Position numbers and translations under genes: made by a program. The notes below the pieces were generated by a model that saw nothing but the letters and a program-made list of their open reading frames with translations, was not told where the DNA came from and ran no database searches. 34,967 nt of DNA from Uruburuella suis (GTDB taxonomy: Bacteria > Pseudomonadota > Gammaproteobacteria > Burkholderiales > Neisseriaceae), in contig NZ_SLXE01000027.1 of NCBI RefSeq assembly GCF_004341385.1, positions 1 to 34,967 of the forward strand, in the 5' to 3' direction. Below, piece by piece: positions 24,100-32,479 of the stretch. The stretch's first letter is position 1, and each line of letters opens with the position of its first letter.

Positions 24100-25461
24100 T
24101 TAAGGCAATTCGCCGCTCTGGCGCTTGGCTTTAAAGTCTTTGGTTTCTTTCAAAATTACCTTAGACAACAACAACAAGGCAATCAAGTTGGGAATCGCCA
24201 TCAAGCCGTTGAAGGTATCTGCGGCAGACCACACCAAATCGAGGCTGGCAACCGTGCCCAGCATCACGGTGATCACATAAATCACCCGATAAGCCGGCAC
24301 AAATCCATCGCCAAACACATAAGCCGCGCACTTCTCACCATAATAACACCAGCCCAAAATGGTGGAATAAGCAAAGAAAATCAGGCCGAAGGTGACAATC
24401 CAGCCGCCGGGGCCGGGCAGCATATTGTTAAACGTGTGCGTGGTCAAGGCCGCGCCGGTTTCGCCGGCCGGGCTTTGGTTGCTCAAAATACCCATCACCA
24501 ACACAATGCCGGTAATCGAGCACACGATAATGGTGTCGAGGAAGGTGCCGGTCATCGACACCAGGCCTTGGCGCACCGGGTGGTCGGTTTTGGCAGCTGC
24601 CGCCGCAATCGGTGCCGAGCCCATACCGGCTTCATTCGAAAACACACCGCGCGCCACGCCGTAGCGAATCGCCGCACCGGCCATGCCGCCTGCCGCCGCA
24701 CTGAAATTGAAGGCTTCGGTGAGAATCTTGTCAATCGCCGGCCACAGCATATCAATGTGCAGCACAATAATCACCAAGCCGCCCAACACATAAAATATCG
24801 CCATAAACGGCACGATAATCGATGCGGCCTTGGCAATGCTCTTAATGCCGCCCAAAATCACAATGCCGGTCAACACGGTCAAAACCACACCGGTAATCCA
24901 CGGGTCGATATTGAAGCTGCTCTTAATCGACATCGCCACCGAGTTTGACTGCACCGAGCTGCCGATGCCGAAAGAAGCAATGGTGCCAAAGAGCGCAAAC
25001 AGCAAAGCCATCCATTTCATATTCAGGCCGCGCTCGATGTAATACATCGGGCCGCCCGACATTTCGCCTTTTTTGTTGACCACACGGTATTTTACCGCCA
25101 GCACGCCTTCACCGTATTTGGTGGCCATGCCGAAAATGGCGGTAATCCACATCCAAAACACCGCGCCCGGGCCGCCCAACACCACCGCCGTAGCCACACC
25201 GGCAATATTACCCGTGCCGATGGTGGCCGAAAGCGCCGTCATCAGTGCACCGAAATGCGAAATATCGCCTTCGTGGTCGCTGCCGTCTTCTTTTTTGCCG
25301 TGCGGTTTAAAAGCCTGCTTGAGCGCAAACCACAGCATGCTGAATTGCAGGCCGCGCAGCATCAAGGTCAGCCAAACACCGGTGCCCACCAGCAGCACCA
25401 GCATGGCAGGCCCCCACACCCAGCCGCCGAGCGTATCGAAAAAATTTTTCAAAGCGTCCAT
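24100..25461 (-). CDS. AGCS-family sodium:alanine (amino acid) symporter
   Basis: 453 aa with about 10-11 membrane helices. GGWVWGPAMLVLLVGTGVWLT, HFGALMTALSATIGTGNIAGVATAV and GVARGVFSNEAGMGSAPIAAAAAKT are hallmarks of the alanine or glycine:cation symporter family. It imports small neutral amino acids with sodium. GGGAGGAAGC precedes the ATG. It is monocistronic, with a strong terminator. Exact substrate cannot be read from sequence. Confidence 0.93.
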   Translation of the reverse strand: MDALKNFFDTLGGWVWGPAMLVLLVGTGVWLTLMLRGLQFSMLWFALKQAFKPHGKKEDGSDHEGDISHFGALMTALSATIGTGNIAGVATAVVLGGPGAVFWMWITAIFGMATKYGEGVLAVKYRVVNKKGEMSGGPMYYIERGLNMKWMALLFALFGTIASFGIGSSVQSNSVAMSIKSSFNIDPWITGVVLTVLTGIVILGGIKSIAKAASIIVPFMAIFYVLGGLVIIVLHIDMLWPAIDKILTEAFNFSAAAGGMAGAAIRYGVARGVFSNEAGMGSAPIAAAAAKTDHPVRQGLVSMTGTFLDTIIVCSITGIVLVMGILSNQSPAGETGAALTTHTFNNMLPGPGGWIVTFGLIFFAYSTILGWCYYGEKCAAYVFGDGFVPAYRVIYVITVMLGTVASLDLVWSAADTFNGLMAIPNLIALLLLSKVILKETKDFKAKRQSGELP

Positions 25462-25576
25462 GCTTCCTCCCAGATTGTTAACAATATTATTAGGACACGA
25501 TGCATTTCAGCATAGGAAGTTAAGAAATGCAAGCATAAGTTAAAGCCATACCCGCAAAACCACCTACAAAAAACAC

Positions 25577-25609
25577 ACAGGCCGTCTGAAAAACATTCAG
25601 ACGGCCTGT
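25577..25609 (-). terminator. DUS inverted-pair terminator downstream of apaG
   Basis: ACAGGCCGTCTGAA and its complement, with a short AAACA loop, lie 78 bp beyond the apaG stop on the minus strand. The pair separates the apaG transcript from the symporter gene. Confidence 0.7.
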
Positions 25610-25686
25610 ATTTCCAATTAATTTTAGTGAATATCCGGCTATTCCAAGCAAAAGCCGAACATTTCACCTTTCGTATCAACAAGGGT

Positions 25687-26064
25687 TTATTGCAGCGTAA
25701 AATCGGCCTTCAAATCAAATTTCGGAATCGGCACAGCAAAGCTGTCGCCATAAGCATCTTCAAATTCATAATGCCCCTGCATGCTGCCCCACGGCGTGTT
25801 CAAATGCGCGCCGCTGCTGTATTCAAAGCCATCGCCCGGATAAAGCACCGGCTGCTCGCCCACCACACCCGCGCCCGACACCTCTTCAATATCGCCGTGT
25901 GCATCGGTGATTTTCCAATAACGCCGCCGCAGCGTCACCACATCGTTGCCGCGATTGAAAATCGTGATGTAATAGCCAAACACATAATTGTCTTTGGCCA
26001 CATTGCTTTGCTCGGCCAAATAACGTGGCTCAACTGTGATTTCTATATCATTCATAAATATCAT
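25687..26064 (-). CDS. apaG: ApaG domain protein
   Basis: 125 aa; starting at the fourth codon (26055) would give 122 aa beginning MNDIEITVEPRYL. The single ApaG (DUF525) domain has a fibronectin-III-like fold: VFGYYITIFNRGNDVVTLRRRYWKITDAHG, then GVVGEQPVLYPGDGFEYSSG and GSMQGHYEF. ApaG has been linked to Co2+ or Mg2+ tolerance, but its molecular role is not established. It is transcribed in the same direction as pgpA, 77 bp downstream. Confidence 0.93.
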   Translation of the reverse strand: MIFMNDIEITVEPRYLAEQSNVAKDNYVFGYYITIFNRGNDVVTLRRRYWKITDAHGDIEEVSGAGVVGEQPVLYPGDGFEYSSGAHLNTPWGSMQGHYEFEDAYGDSFAVPIPKFDLKADFTLQ

Positions 26065-26141
26065 TTATTCTTTCAGACGGCCTTAAAAACCCATCTATAA
26101 GCAGCAAGATTTAAATCGGGACGAAATCTTGCCACTATACA

Positions 26142-26630
26142 TCACAACCACCAAGCTGCCACATGCAGCACCAAAAGCGAAAACAGCGCCGCAATCACAT
26201 CATCCAGCATAATGCCCAAGCCGCCGTGCACCCGCGCATCAAACCACTTAATCGGCCAAGGCTTCACCGCGTCAAAAAAACGGAACACCGCAAACGCCGC
26301 CAGCCACCAGCCCCAATAAAACGGCACAAAAGCCAGCACCAGCATCATGGCCACCATTTCATCCCACACAATGCCGCCATAATCCTGCCGCCCAAGTGCC
26401 CGCTCGGTATCGCCGCAAATCTTGATGCCGGCCACAAACAAAAGCGCACTCAGCCCCGCCAGCCACCAGCCCTCGATGCCCAACAAAATCAGCACAAACG
26501 CCATCGGCAAAGCCGGCAGCGTGCCGAATGTGCCCGGAGCCACCGGTGCCAGCCCGGTGCCGAAGCCGAAGCCCAAAAAACACACCGGCCGTTGCAGCAG
26601 CCATGAAAAAGTCGGTTTGAAATCAGCCAA
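26142..26630 (-). CDS. pgpA: Phosphatidylglycerophosphatase A
   Basis: 162 aa, usual for PgpA, with about four membrane segments. It dephosphorylates phosphatidylglycerophosphate to phosphatidylglycerol in the inner membrane. GFGTGLAPVAPGTFGTL, IVWDEMVAMM and RFFDAVKPWPIKWFD are conserved; the acidic residues coordinate Mg2+. The start is a TTG at 26628-26630 overlapping the thiL end by 8 bp. No ATG occurs before residue 43, so a non-ATG start is required. Overlap with thiL implies co-translation. Confidence 0.93.
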   Translation of the reverse strand: MADFKPTFSWLLQRPVCFLGFGFGTGLAPVAPGTFGTLPALPMAFVLILLGIEGWWLAGLSALLFVAGIKICGDTERALGRQDYGGIVWDEMVAMMLVLAFVPFYWGWWLAAFAVFRFFDAVKPWPIKWFDARVHGGLGIMLDDVIAALFSLLVLHVAAWWL

Positions 26631-27582
26631 AATGATCGAACCCCAAAGAAGTTAATATAATTTCGCCACCATCGGCAGCCACCATCCTCAAGCCGCTCGT
26701 GTTATTAATGCGACCCACGCGCGTTACCGCCGTGGCACTTTGCTCTGCCACCGCCAGCACCCGCGCACGATCCGCCGGTGCCGCCGTAAACACCAGCTCA
26801 TAATCATCACCACCGGCCAGCACAAACTCGCGCCAGCGCTCAAGCGGCAAACAAGCCCGCAAATCGGGCAAGCTGGGCAGCGCATCCACCCACAATTCAG
26901 CGCCCACGCCCGAAGCCTTCAAAATATGGCCGATGTCTTGCGCCAGGCCGTCTGAAACATCTTGCGCCGCATGCGCAAACGGCAGCAAAGCGCGCCCCAA
27001 AGCCACACGCGGCTGCGGCCGCAAACGTGCACGCTCGCATTGGGCAAACACCTCTTGCGGCAGCTGCACCGTTTGCCAATGCCGGTTTAAAGCCGCCGCC
27101 GCCAAGCCCAGCCGCCCCGACACCCAAATATCATCGCCAAGCTGCGCCGCATCGCGCCGTAAAGCCATTCCTTGCGGCAATTCGCCCGCAATGGTCACGC
27201 TGAACACATAATCGCCCCGCGTGGTATCGCCGCCAATCAACGTGACCCCGAATTGCGCCGCCAGCGCAAACAGGCTGTCGCAAAAAGCCTGCAACCACGC
27301 CTCATCCAGCTGCGGCAAAGCCGCGCTCAGCAAAACCCAACGCGGCGCAGCCCCCATGGCGGCCATATCGGAAAGATTCACCGCCAACACCTTGTGCGCC
27401 AAATCCGCCGGCGCCACATCGGCAAAAAAATGGCGGCCGGCCAGCAGCATATCGCTGCTAAAACACCAATCCGTGCCCGCACGCGGGCGCACAATCGCCG
27501 CATCATCACCAATGCCGAGCACCACATCCCTATCGGGCTGCTGGCGCTGCAAATAACGGCGGATAAAATCAAATTCGGTCAT
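26623..27582 (-). CDS. thiL: Thiamine-monophosphate kinase
   Basis: 319 aa. It phosphorylates thiamine monophosphate to thiamine pyrophosphate. VLGIGDDAAIV and NLSDMAAMGAAP carry Mg2+-binding acidic residues; TLIGGDTTRG, VSGRLG and QDVSDGLAQDIGHI are also conserved. The adjacent thiL-pgpA order is common in proteobacteria. No thiamine riboswitch sequence was seen upstream. Confidence 0.95.
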   Translation of the reverse strand: MTEFDFIRRYLQRQQPDRDVVLGIGDDAAIVRPRAGTDWCFSSDMLLAGRHFFADVAPADLAHKVLAVNLSDMAAMGAAPRWVLLSAALPQLDEAWLQAFCDSLFALAAQFGVTLIGGDTTRGDYVFSVTIAGELPQGMALRRDAAQLGDDIWVSGRLGLAAAALNRHWQTVQLPQEVFAQCERARLRPQPRVALGRALLPFAHAAQDVSDGLAQDIGHILKASGVGAELWVDALPSLPDLRACLPLERWREFVLAGGDDYELVFTAAPADRARVLAVAEQSATAVTRVGRINNTSGLRMVAADGGEIILTSLGFDHFG

Positions 27583-27618
27583 AAGCGGCCATGCATCCGG
27601 GCAAGAAAAACAGCATTA

Positions 27619-27674
27619 TATAGTGAAATGAATAAATAAACTGCCTTCGGCTCGCCGCCTTATCCTGATTTAAA
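27619..27674. repeat. Correia-like remnant with a family-A-like end
   Basis: TATAGTGAAATGAATAAATA, resembling the family-A terminus, joins directly to CTGCCTTCGGCTCGCCGCCT and TATCCTGATTTAAA, which resemble the right end of a Correia core. The other end is missing. It lies between thiL and the rmpM terminator; nothing else is seen in 27583-27742. Confidence 0.55.
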
Positions 27675-27742
27675 CCGCACCACGATATCAACCATAAACC
27701 GAAAACACCAGTCCACCTACCCAAATAAGATTCCCGCGCCCC

Positions 27743-27772
27743 AAAACACAAAACCCCGCCGAAGCGGGGTTT
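27743..27772 (-). terminator. Intrinsic terminator of rmpM
   Basis: On the minus strand AAACCCCGC pairs with GCGGGGTTT around a TTCG loop and continues as TGTGTTTTGG, about 20 bp after the rmpM stop. The TTCG tetraloop suggests a stable hairpin. Confidence 0.85.
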
Positions 27773-27793
27773 ATCCATCAGAGCAGAAGCTGA

Positions 27794-28534
27794 TTACGGA
27801 CGGGTATAACCGTGAATCGAAGATTTCGGACCCGGAATCCAGCCGCTCTCAACAGCAGGACGCTCGCCTTCAACTTGACCCGGAGCTACTTGACGGGTAA
27901 CCAAAGTGCGGATGCGTACATCTACACGACGGTCCGGAGCGATACAGGCGATAAGCGCTTCACGTTTTTTCGCACGTGATACTTTGCTGCCCAGTTTGGC
28001 CACTTCGGCTTCACAAGAAGCAGTCATGCGCGCTTGAGACTCGCCCAAGCCAACAGCAGAGATTTTGCCTGCCGGTACGCCGCGGTTAACCAAGTAGTTG
28101 GCCACAACATTGGCACGACGCTCAGACAAGGCATTGTTGTAGGCTTCAGAGCCCATAAAGTCGGTATGGCCTTCAACACGCACGGCTTCAACATTGGTGT
28201 CGCTCAGGCGTTGAGCCAAAGCATTCAAAGTATCGGCAGCTTCCGGACGCAGCGTGTCGCGGTCAAAGCCGAACAGGGTTTGGGCAGACAGTGCTACGGT
28301 TTCTTCAGCATACTCGGGAGCAGTTTGAACCGGAGTAGCATCGCCACATTCAATACGGCCTTGAGTAGCTTTATCCAGGTAGGTATTTTCCCAGCACTCA
28401 CCGTAGTTGTTGCGAACAACGGTTTGCTCGCGGTCAACGGTGTAACCATGTTTGGTATGTGCTTCGCTGGCCATTGCAGTACCAGAAGCCACCAGAGCAA
28501 CGAACAAGGCGCTCAATTTAAGCTGTTTGGTCAT
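27794..28534 (-). CDS. rmpM: RmpM-like OmpA-family outer membrane protein (class 4 / protein III)
   Basis: 246 aa. The signal peptide ends near GTAMA-SEAH (about 22). A short N-terminal segment with CWENTYLDKATQGRIECGD, a neisserial hallmark, precedes the OmpA-like peptidoglycan-binding domain: LFGFDRDTLRPEA, VEGHTDFMGSEAYNNALSERR and DRRVDVRIR. In Neisseria, RmpM associates with porins and TonB receptors and anchors them to the cell wall. GAGGGA precedes the ATG. A strong promoter and a stable terminator fit high expression. Confidence 0.95.
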   Translation of the reverse strand: MTKQLKLSALFVALVASGTAMASEAHTKHGYTVDREQTVVRNNYGECWENTYLDKATQGRIECGDATPVQTAPEYAEETVALSAQTLFGFDRDTLRPEAADTLNALAQRLSDTNVEAVRVEGHTDFMGSEAYNNALSERRANVVANYLVNRGVPAGKISAVGLGESQARMTASCEAEVAKLGSKVSRAKKREALIACIAPDRRVDVRIRTLVTRQVAPGQVEGERPAVESGWIPGPKSSIHGYTRP

Positions 28535-28648
28535 TTTATTCCCTCATCAAAAAATTGTTATGCAACAGCCAAAAGTATTCAACCGTCACAAATCACCAAT
28601 ATACAGGCCGTAGCGTAAACAACGGCAAATCGGATATATCAGGTTTGC

Positions 28649-28677
28649 ACTATAGAAACCTACATGCAAACTGTCAA
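28649..28677 (-). promoter_or_regulatory. Strong sigma-70 promoter of rmpM
   Basis: On the minus strand TTGACA (28672-28677), a 17-nt spacer and TATAGT (28649-28654) are near-consensus. Transcription would start near 28642, giving a leader of about 108 nt. The rest of 28535-28986 shows no gene; promoter elements for the divergent cysB-like gene must lie there but are not obvious. Confidence 0.75.
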
Positions 28678-28986
28678 TAGCGCGCTGCCTGAACAACGAC
28701 TGCGAAACGGCCCGCTTCCTAATAATGAATCATGCCGAAAAATCAAACCTGTGTCATTTATTTACAACCAAAACCTAGCGCCCTTCCGCATCCACGTTGC
28801 GCAAAAGCAACAACAATCAAGCACATAATCAAATTCATACGCAATAAAAAATCAAGATAGTTTCAACGAAAACAAAAGCTTTCTCCGCCGTTGCCGCAAA
28901 TCGGGCAAAATGCGGCAAAATATGCTACATTGACTGCCACAGTGTCGCATAAATCCTACATTCTCCGTTTGTCCAACATCATTATC

Positions 28987-29937
28987 ATGAAATTACAACA
29001 ATTGCGCTATGTGCTGGAAGTATCCCGCCACAACCTCAACGTATCAGAAGCCGCCGATGCCCTCTACACATCCCAGCCGGGCATTTCCAAGCAAATCCGC
29101 CTTTTGGAAGAAGAATTGGGCGTGCAGATTTTTATCCGCAGCGGCAAAAGAGTGGTGTCGGTGTCGCAGCCGGGCAAAGAGGTGTTGAAGCTGGCAGAGC
29201 GGATTTTGCGCGATGTGCAAAACATCAAAAATATCGGCAATGAATTCACCGACCACGATAGTGGCTCGCTTACCATTGCCACCACCCACACGCAGGCGCG
29301 CTATGTGTTGCCCGATATTGTGGCGCGCTTTGTGCAACGCTATCCCAAAGTGCGCCTCAGCATCCGCCAAGGCAGCCCCACGGCCATTGCGCAAATGGTG
29401 GCCAGTGGTGAAGCCGATTTTGCCATTGCCACCGAATCATTGGATGAGCACACCGATTTGCGCAAACTGCCCTGCTCACAATGGACACACGCAGTGATTG
29501 TGCCCGACGGCCACCCGCTGCTGGCGCGCACACAACCTTTGGCGCTCAGCGACCTTTCCGATTATGCGCTGATTACCTACGAATTTGCCTTTACCGGCAG
29601 CACCAGCATCGCCCGCGCTTTTCAAAAAGCCCACATCGAGCCGCCGGTGGTGGCGCTCTCCTCTGCCGACACCGATGTGCTGAAAACCTATGTGAAACTG
29701 GGCTTGGGCATCGGCCTAATGGCTGAAATGGCTTTCACTTCCGCCAGCGACCATGGTTTGCAACTGATTGAAGCTGCGCATTTATTCGAGCCTTCATGGA
29801 CTTATATCGCCCTGCGCCCCGACACTTATTTGCGCGGCTACACTTATGATTTCATCAATATGTTTGCCCCCAAGCTCACCCGAGAGCGCATTGATCAAAT
29901 GCTTTATATGCCGATTATGGAAGACTTTTCCATTTAA
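28987..29937 (+). CDS. cysB: CysB-family LysR-type transcriptional regulator
   Basis: 316 aa from the ATG at 28987 (MKLQQLRYVLEVSRHNLNVS); a TTG-started extension to 28891 is not favoured. The N-terminal winged helix-turn-helix (about 2-60) includes SEAADALYTSQPGISKQIRLLEEELG. The effector domain has TTHTQARYVLP and RQGSPTAIAQMV, close to CysB and Cbl. Such regulators control sulfate assimilation and cysteine synthesis, sensing acetylserine or sulfur status. No cys genes are nearby. The gene is convergent with fnr and ends at a bidirectional terminator. Confidence 0.88.
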   Translation: MKLQQLRYVLEVSRHNLNVSEAADALYTSQPGISKQIRLLEEELGVQIFIRSGKRVVSVSQPGKEVLKLAERILRDVQNIKNIGNEFTDHDSGSLTIATTHTQARYVLPDIVARFVQRYPKVRLSIRQGSPTAIAQMVASGEADFAIATESLDEHTDLRKLPCSQWTHAVIVPDGHPLLARTQPLALSDLSDYALITYEFAFTGSTSIARAFQKAHIEPPVVALSSADTDVLKTYVKLGLGIGLMAEMAFTSASDHGLQLIEAAHLFEPSWTYIALRPDTYLRGYTYDFINMFAPKLTRERIDQMLYMPIMEDFSI

Positions 29938-29967
29938 ACTTTTCCATTTAAGCCGCATTTATATTCA

Positions 29968-30017
29968 AAATAAACTGAGGCCGTCTGAAATATGTTTCAG
30001 ACGGCCTCAGTTTATTT
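29968..30017. terminator. Bidirectional DUS terminator between cysB and fnr
   Basis: AAATAAACTGAGGCCGTCTG and its complement form a stem of about 23 bp around a short loop. A and T tracts on both sides suit termination of both convergent genes. Confidence 0.88.
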
Positions 30018-30069
30018 TTCAATTCATATCGTTTGGCTGGCAGCAAACAATAGCATGCATATTTTTTAT

Positions 30070-30804
30070 TTATAAAGCATGCGCACAACCAGACACCATT
30101 TTTTTCAGCGCTTGCGGCTCAAGAATCTGAATATGCTTATGCTCAACCAAAATCAAGCCTTCGTGATGGAATTTCGATAAAGTACGGCTCACGGTTTCAA
30201 GCTTGAGCCCTAAATAGCTGCCGATTTCCTCGCGCGACATGCGCAAAATAAAATCATTGGCCGCAAAGCCGCGCGAATAAAGGCGATTGGAAAGATTCAG
30301 CAAAAATGCCGCCAAACGCTCTTCGGCGCGCATATTGCCCAGCAGCAGCATCACGCCTTGATCACGCACGATTTCACGGCTCATCAGGCGGAAAAAATGC
30401 GTTTGCAGGCTCGGAATGCGCTGACCCAAATTTTCCATGTGTGCAAAAGGCAGCTCGCACACTTCGCTGTCTTCCAGCGCCACCGCATCGCAGCTGTGCA
30501 CATGCGAGCAAATGCCGTCCATACCAATCAATTCGCCCGACATAAAAAAGCCGGTTACCTGATCACGCCCGTCTTGGCTGGCCACCGTGGTTTTGAAAAA
30601 ACCGGTGCGAATGGCATAAAGCGAGCTGAAAGGCTCGCCCGCTCGAAAAAGATATTCACCTTTTTTCAAGCGGCGGCTTTGGCGGATTACCGCATCCAGC
30701 TGCTCAAACTCGTTCGGCATCAAGCCCACCGGCAGGCACAATTCACGCAAGGAACACGTAGAACACAACGTTTTCATCTGGCTTTGATGGGTGTGTGTAG
30801 ACAT
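30070..30804 (-). CDS. fnr: FNR-type oxygen-sensing transcriptional regulator
   Basis: 244 aa from the ATG at 30802-30804; the longer open frame would need a GTG at 30846 inside an operator-like dyad. Probable [4Fe-4S] ligands are Cys14, Cys17, Cys23 and Cys116 (SEVCELPF), the FNR arrangement. The cyclic-nucleotide-like beta roll (about 30-150) is followed by a dimer helix (GNMRAEERLAAFLLNL). The helix-turn-helix contains MSREEIGSYLGLKLETVSRTLSKF, whose E-x2-SR is typical of FNR sites. It activates anaerobic and microaerobic genes, probably including ccoNOQP and hemN here. Confidence 0.95.
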   Translation of the reverse strand: MSTHTHQSQMKTLCSTCSLRELCLPVGLMPNEFEQLDAVIRQSRRLKKGEYLFRAGEPFSSLYAIRTGFFKTTVASQDGRDQVTGFFMSGELIGMDGICSHVHSCDAVALEDSEVCELPFAHMENLGQRIPSLQTHFFRLMSREIVRDQGVMLLLGNMRAEERLAAFLLNLSNRLYSRGFAANDFILRMSREEIGSYLGLKLETVSRTLSKFHHEGLILVEHKHIQILEPQALKKMVSGCAHAL

Positions 30805-30837
30805 AGCATTGCCTTTATCTGCCCGACTAAGTGAGTA

Positions 30838-30851
30838 TTGACTCACGTCAA
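30838..30851. promoter_or_regulatory. FNR-like operator between fnr and hemN
   Basis: TTGACTCACGTCAA is a perfect TTGAC-N4-GTCAA dyad matching the FNR consensus at 8 of 10 positions. It lies 34 bp upstream of fnr and 92 bp upstream of hemN. A minus-strand GATAAT (30858-30863) would place the fnr start inside the dyad, consistent with autorepression. Activation of hemN from this site is also possible. Confidence 0.6.
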
Positions 30852-30942
30852 GGCATGATTATCATAATAAGGGCATTCTACCAAACAACCTTGACTTTGC
30901 ATAATTCGTTAATCTATTAAAAATATAATCCGCACACACACC

Positions 30943-32349
30943 ATGAAAACCATCGCCATCCACACCAACAATCAGCCCGAATTCGACCGCGAGCTGATTG
31001 CCGGCCTGCCCGCCAGCGGCCCGCGCTACACCTCTTACCCTACTGCCGACCGCTTCCACAACGGCTTTGGCGAGACCGAATACGCCAACGCGCTGGAATT
31101 GCGCGGTTTGGGCGCGCTCAATAAGCCTTTATCGCTCTACATCCACATCCCTTTTTGCAACACTATTTGCTACTATTGCGGCTGCAACAAAATCATCACC
31201 AAAGATAAATCACGCGCCGATGCCTATATCGAATATCTCGAGCGCGAAATGGATTTATTGGCGCCGCATCTCAGCGGCCGCCACCAATTGGCGCAGCTGC
31301 ATTTCGGCGGCGGCACGCCCACTTTTCTGAGCGATGAGCAGCTCGAGCGCGTGTTTGCTATGATACGCAAGCATTTCCAACTGATGCCCAGCGGCGAATA
31401 TTCGATTGAAATCGACCCGCGCAAAGTGAGTCGCGACACCGTATTTCATTTAGGCCGCCTCGGCTTCAACCGCATGAGCGTGGGCATACAGGATTTCGAC
31501 CCCAAAGTGCAGGCCGCCGTCAACCGCATCCAAACCGTGGAAGAAACCCGCGAAGTGATTGAAGCAGCACGCGAAGCCGGTTTTAAATCGGTGAGCGTAG
31601 ATTTGATTTACGGCCTGCCGCACCAATCGCTCGAAAGCATCAAACCCACCATCGACACCGTGCTCGCGCTCGATCCCGACCGCCTCGCGCTCTACCACTA
31701 CGCCCACCTGCCGCACATTTTCAAACCGCAGCGGCGCATCGACACCGAAGCCGTGCCCGGCAGCGAAGAGAAGCTCGATATTTTGCAATACGCCGTGCAC
31801 ACGCTCACCGAGCGCGGCTATGTGTTTATCGGCATGGATCATTTCGCCAAGCCCGACGACGAATTGGCCGTTGCCCTGCGCGAAGGCTGGCTGCAACGCA
31901 ATTTCCAAGGCTACTCCACTTATGCCGATTGCGATTTAGTGGCCATCGGCGTGTCGAGCATAGGCAAAATCGGCAGCACTTATTCGCAAAACGAGCGCGA
32001 TATCGATGCCTATTATGCCGCCATCGATGCCGGCCGCCTGCCGATTATGCGCGGCTACCAGCTCAACCGCGACGATATTTTGCGCCGCAGCATTATTCAA
32101 GACTTGATGTGCCGCTTTGCGCTCGATTTCCAGCTCTATGAGAGCATGTTCGGCATCCCATTTGCCCAATATTTCAAAGCCGAGCTGGCCGATTTGCAGC
32201 AACTTGCCCAACTCGGCCTCATCACCATGCGCGGCAACGGCTTGAAAGTCACCCCCAAAGGCCGCTTCTTAATCCGCAATATCGCTATGGTGTTCGACCA
32301 CCATTTGCGCCACAAAGAAACCACCGCCAAATATTCGCAAACGGTTTAA
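30943..32349 (+). CDS. hemN: Oxygen-independent coproporphyrinogen III oxidase
   Basis: 468 aa, close to the usual 457. It is a radical SAM enzyme that decarboxylates coproporphyrinogen III during anaerobic heme synthesis. GPRYTSYPTADRF is the N-terminal hallmark. The cluster motif is Cys72-x3-Cys76-x2-Cys79 (CNTICYYCGC). HFGGGTPTFLS, GIQDFDPKVQAAVNR and VDLIYGLPHQ follow, then a C-terminal HemN domain. It is divergent from fnr with a shared FNR-like dyad. Heme supply suits the neighbouring cbb3 oxidase under low oxygen. Confidence 0.97.
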   Translation: MKTIAIHTNNQPEFDRELIAGLPASGPRYTSYPTADRFHNGFGETEYANALELRGLGALNKPLSLYIHIPFCNTICYYCGCNKIITKDKSRADAYIEYLEREMDLLAPHLSGRHQLAQLHFGGGTPTFLSDEQLERVFAMIRKHFQLMPSGEYSIEIDPRKVSRDTVFHLGRLGFNRMSVGIQDFDPKVQAAVNRIQTVEETREVIEAAREAGFKSVSVDLIYGLPHQSLESIKPTIDTVLALDPDRLALYHYAHLPHIFKPQRRIDTEAVPGSEEKLDILQYAVHTLTERGYVFIGMDHFAKPDDELAVALREGWLQRNFQGYSTYADCDLVAIGVSSIGKIGSTYSQNERDIDAYYAAIDAGRLPIMRGYQLNRDDILRRSIIQDLMCRFALDFQLYESMFGIPFAQYFKAELADLQQLAQLGLITMRGNGLKVTPKGRFLIRNIAMVFDHHLRHKETTAKYSQTV

Positions 32350-32360
32350 CACCAAACCAT

Positions 32361-32397
32361 ACACAGGCCGTCTGAAACACTTTCAGACGGCCTGTGT
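32361..32397 (+). terminator. DUS inverted-pair terminator after hemN
   Basis: ACACAGGCCGTCTGAAA and its complement form a stem of about 16 bp 12 bp after the hemN stop codon. Confidence 0.85.
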
Positions 32398-32479
32398 ATT
32401 TATCGCCGTTGCTGCGCATTGCCGAAAACAGCGCCAGCGTTTACTATCTGCCTTATTCCCAAAGCACACCGAGCACATC

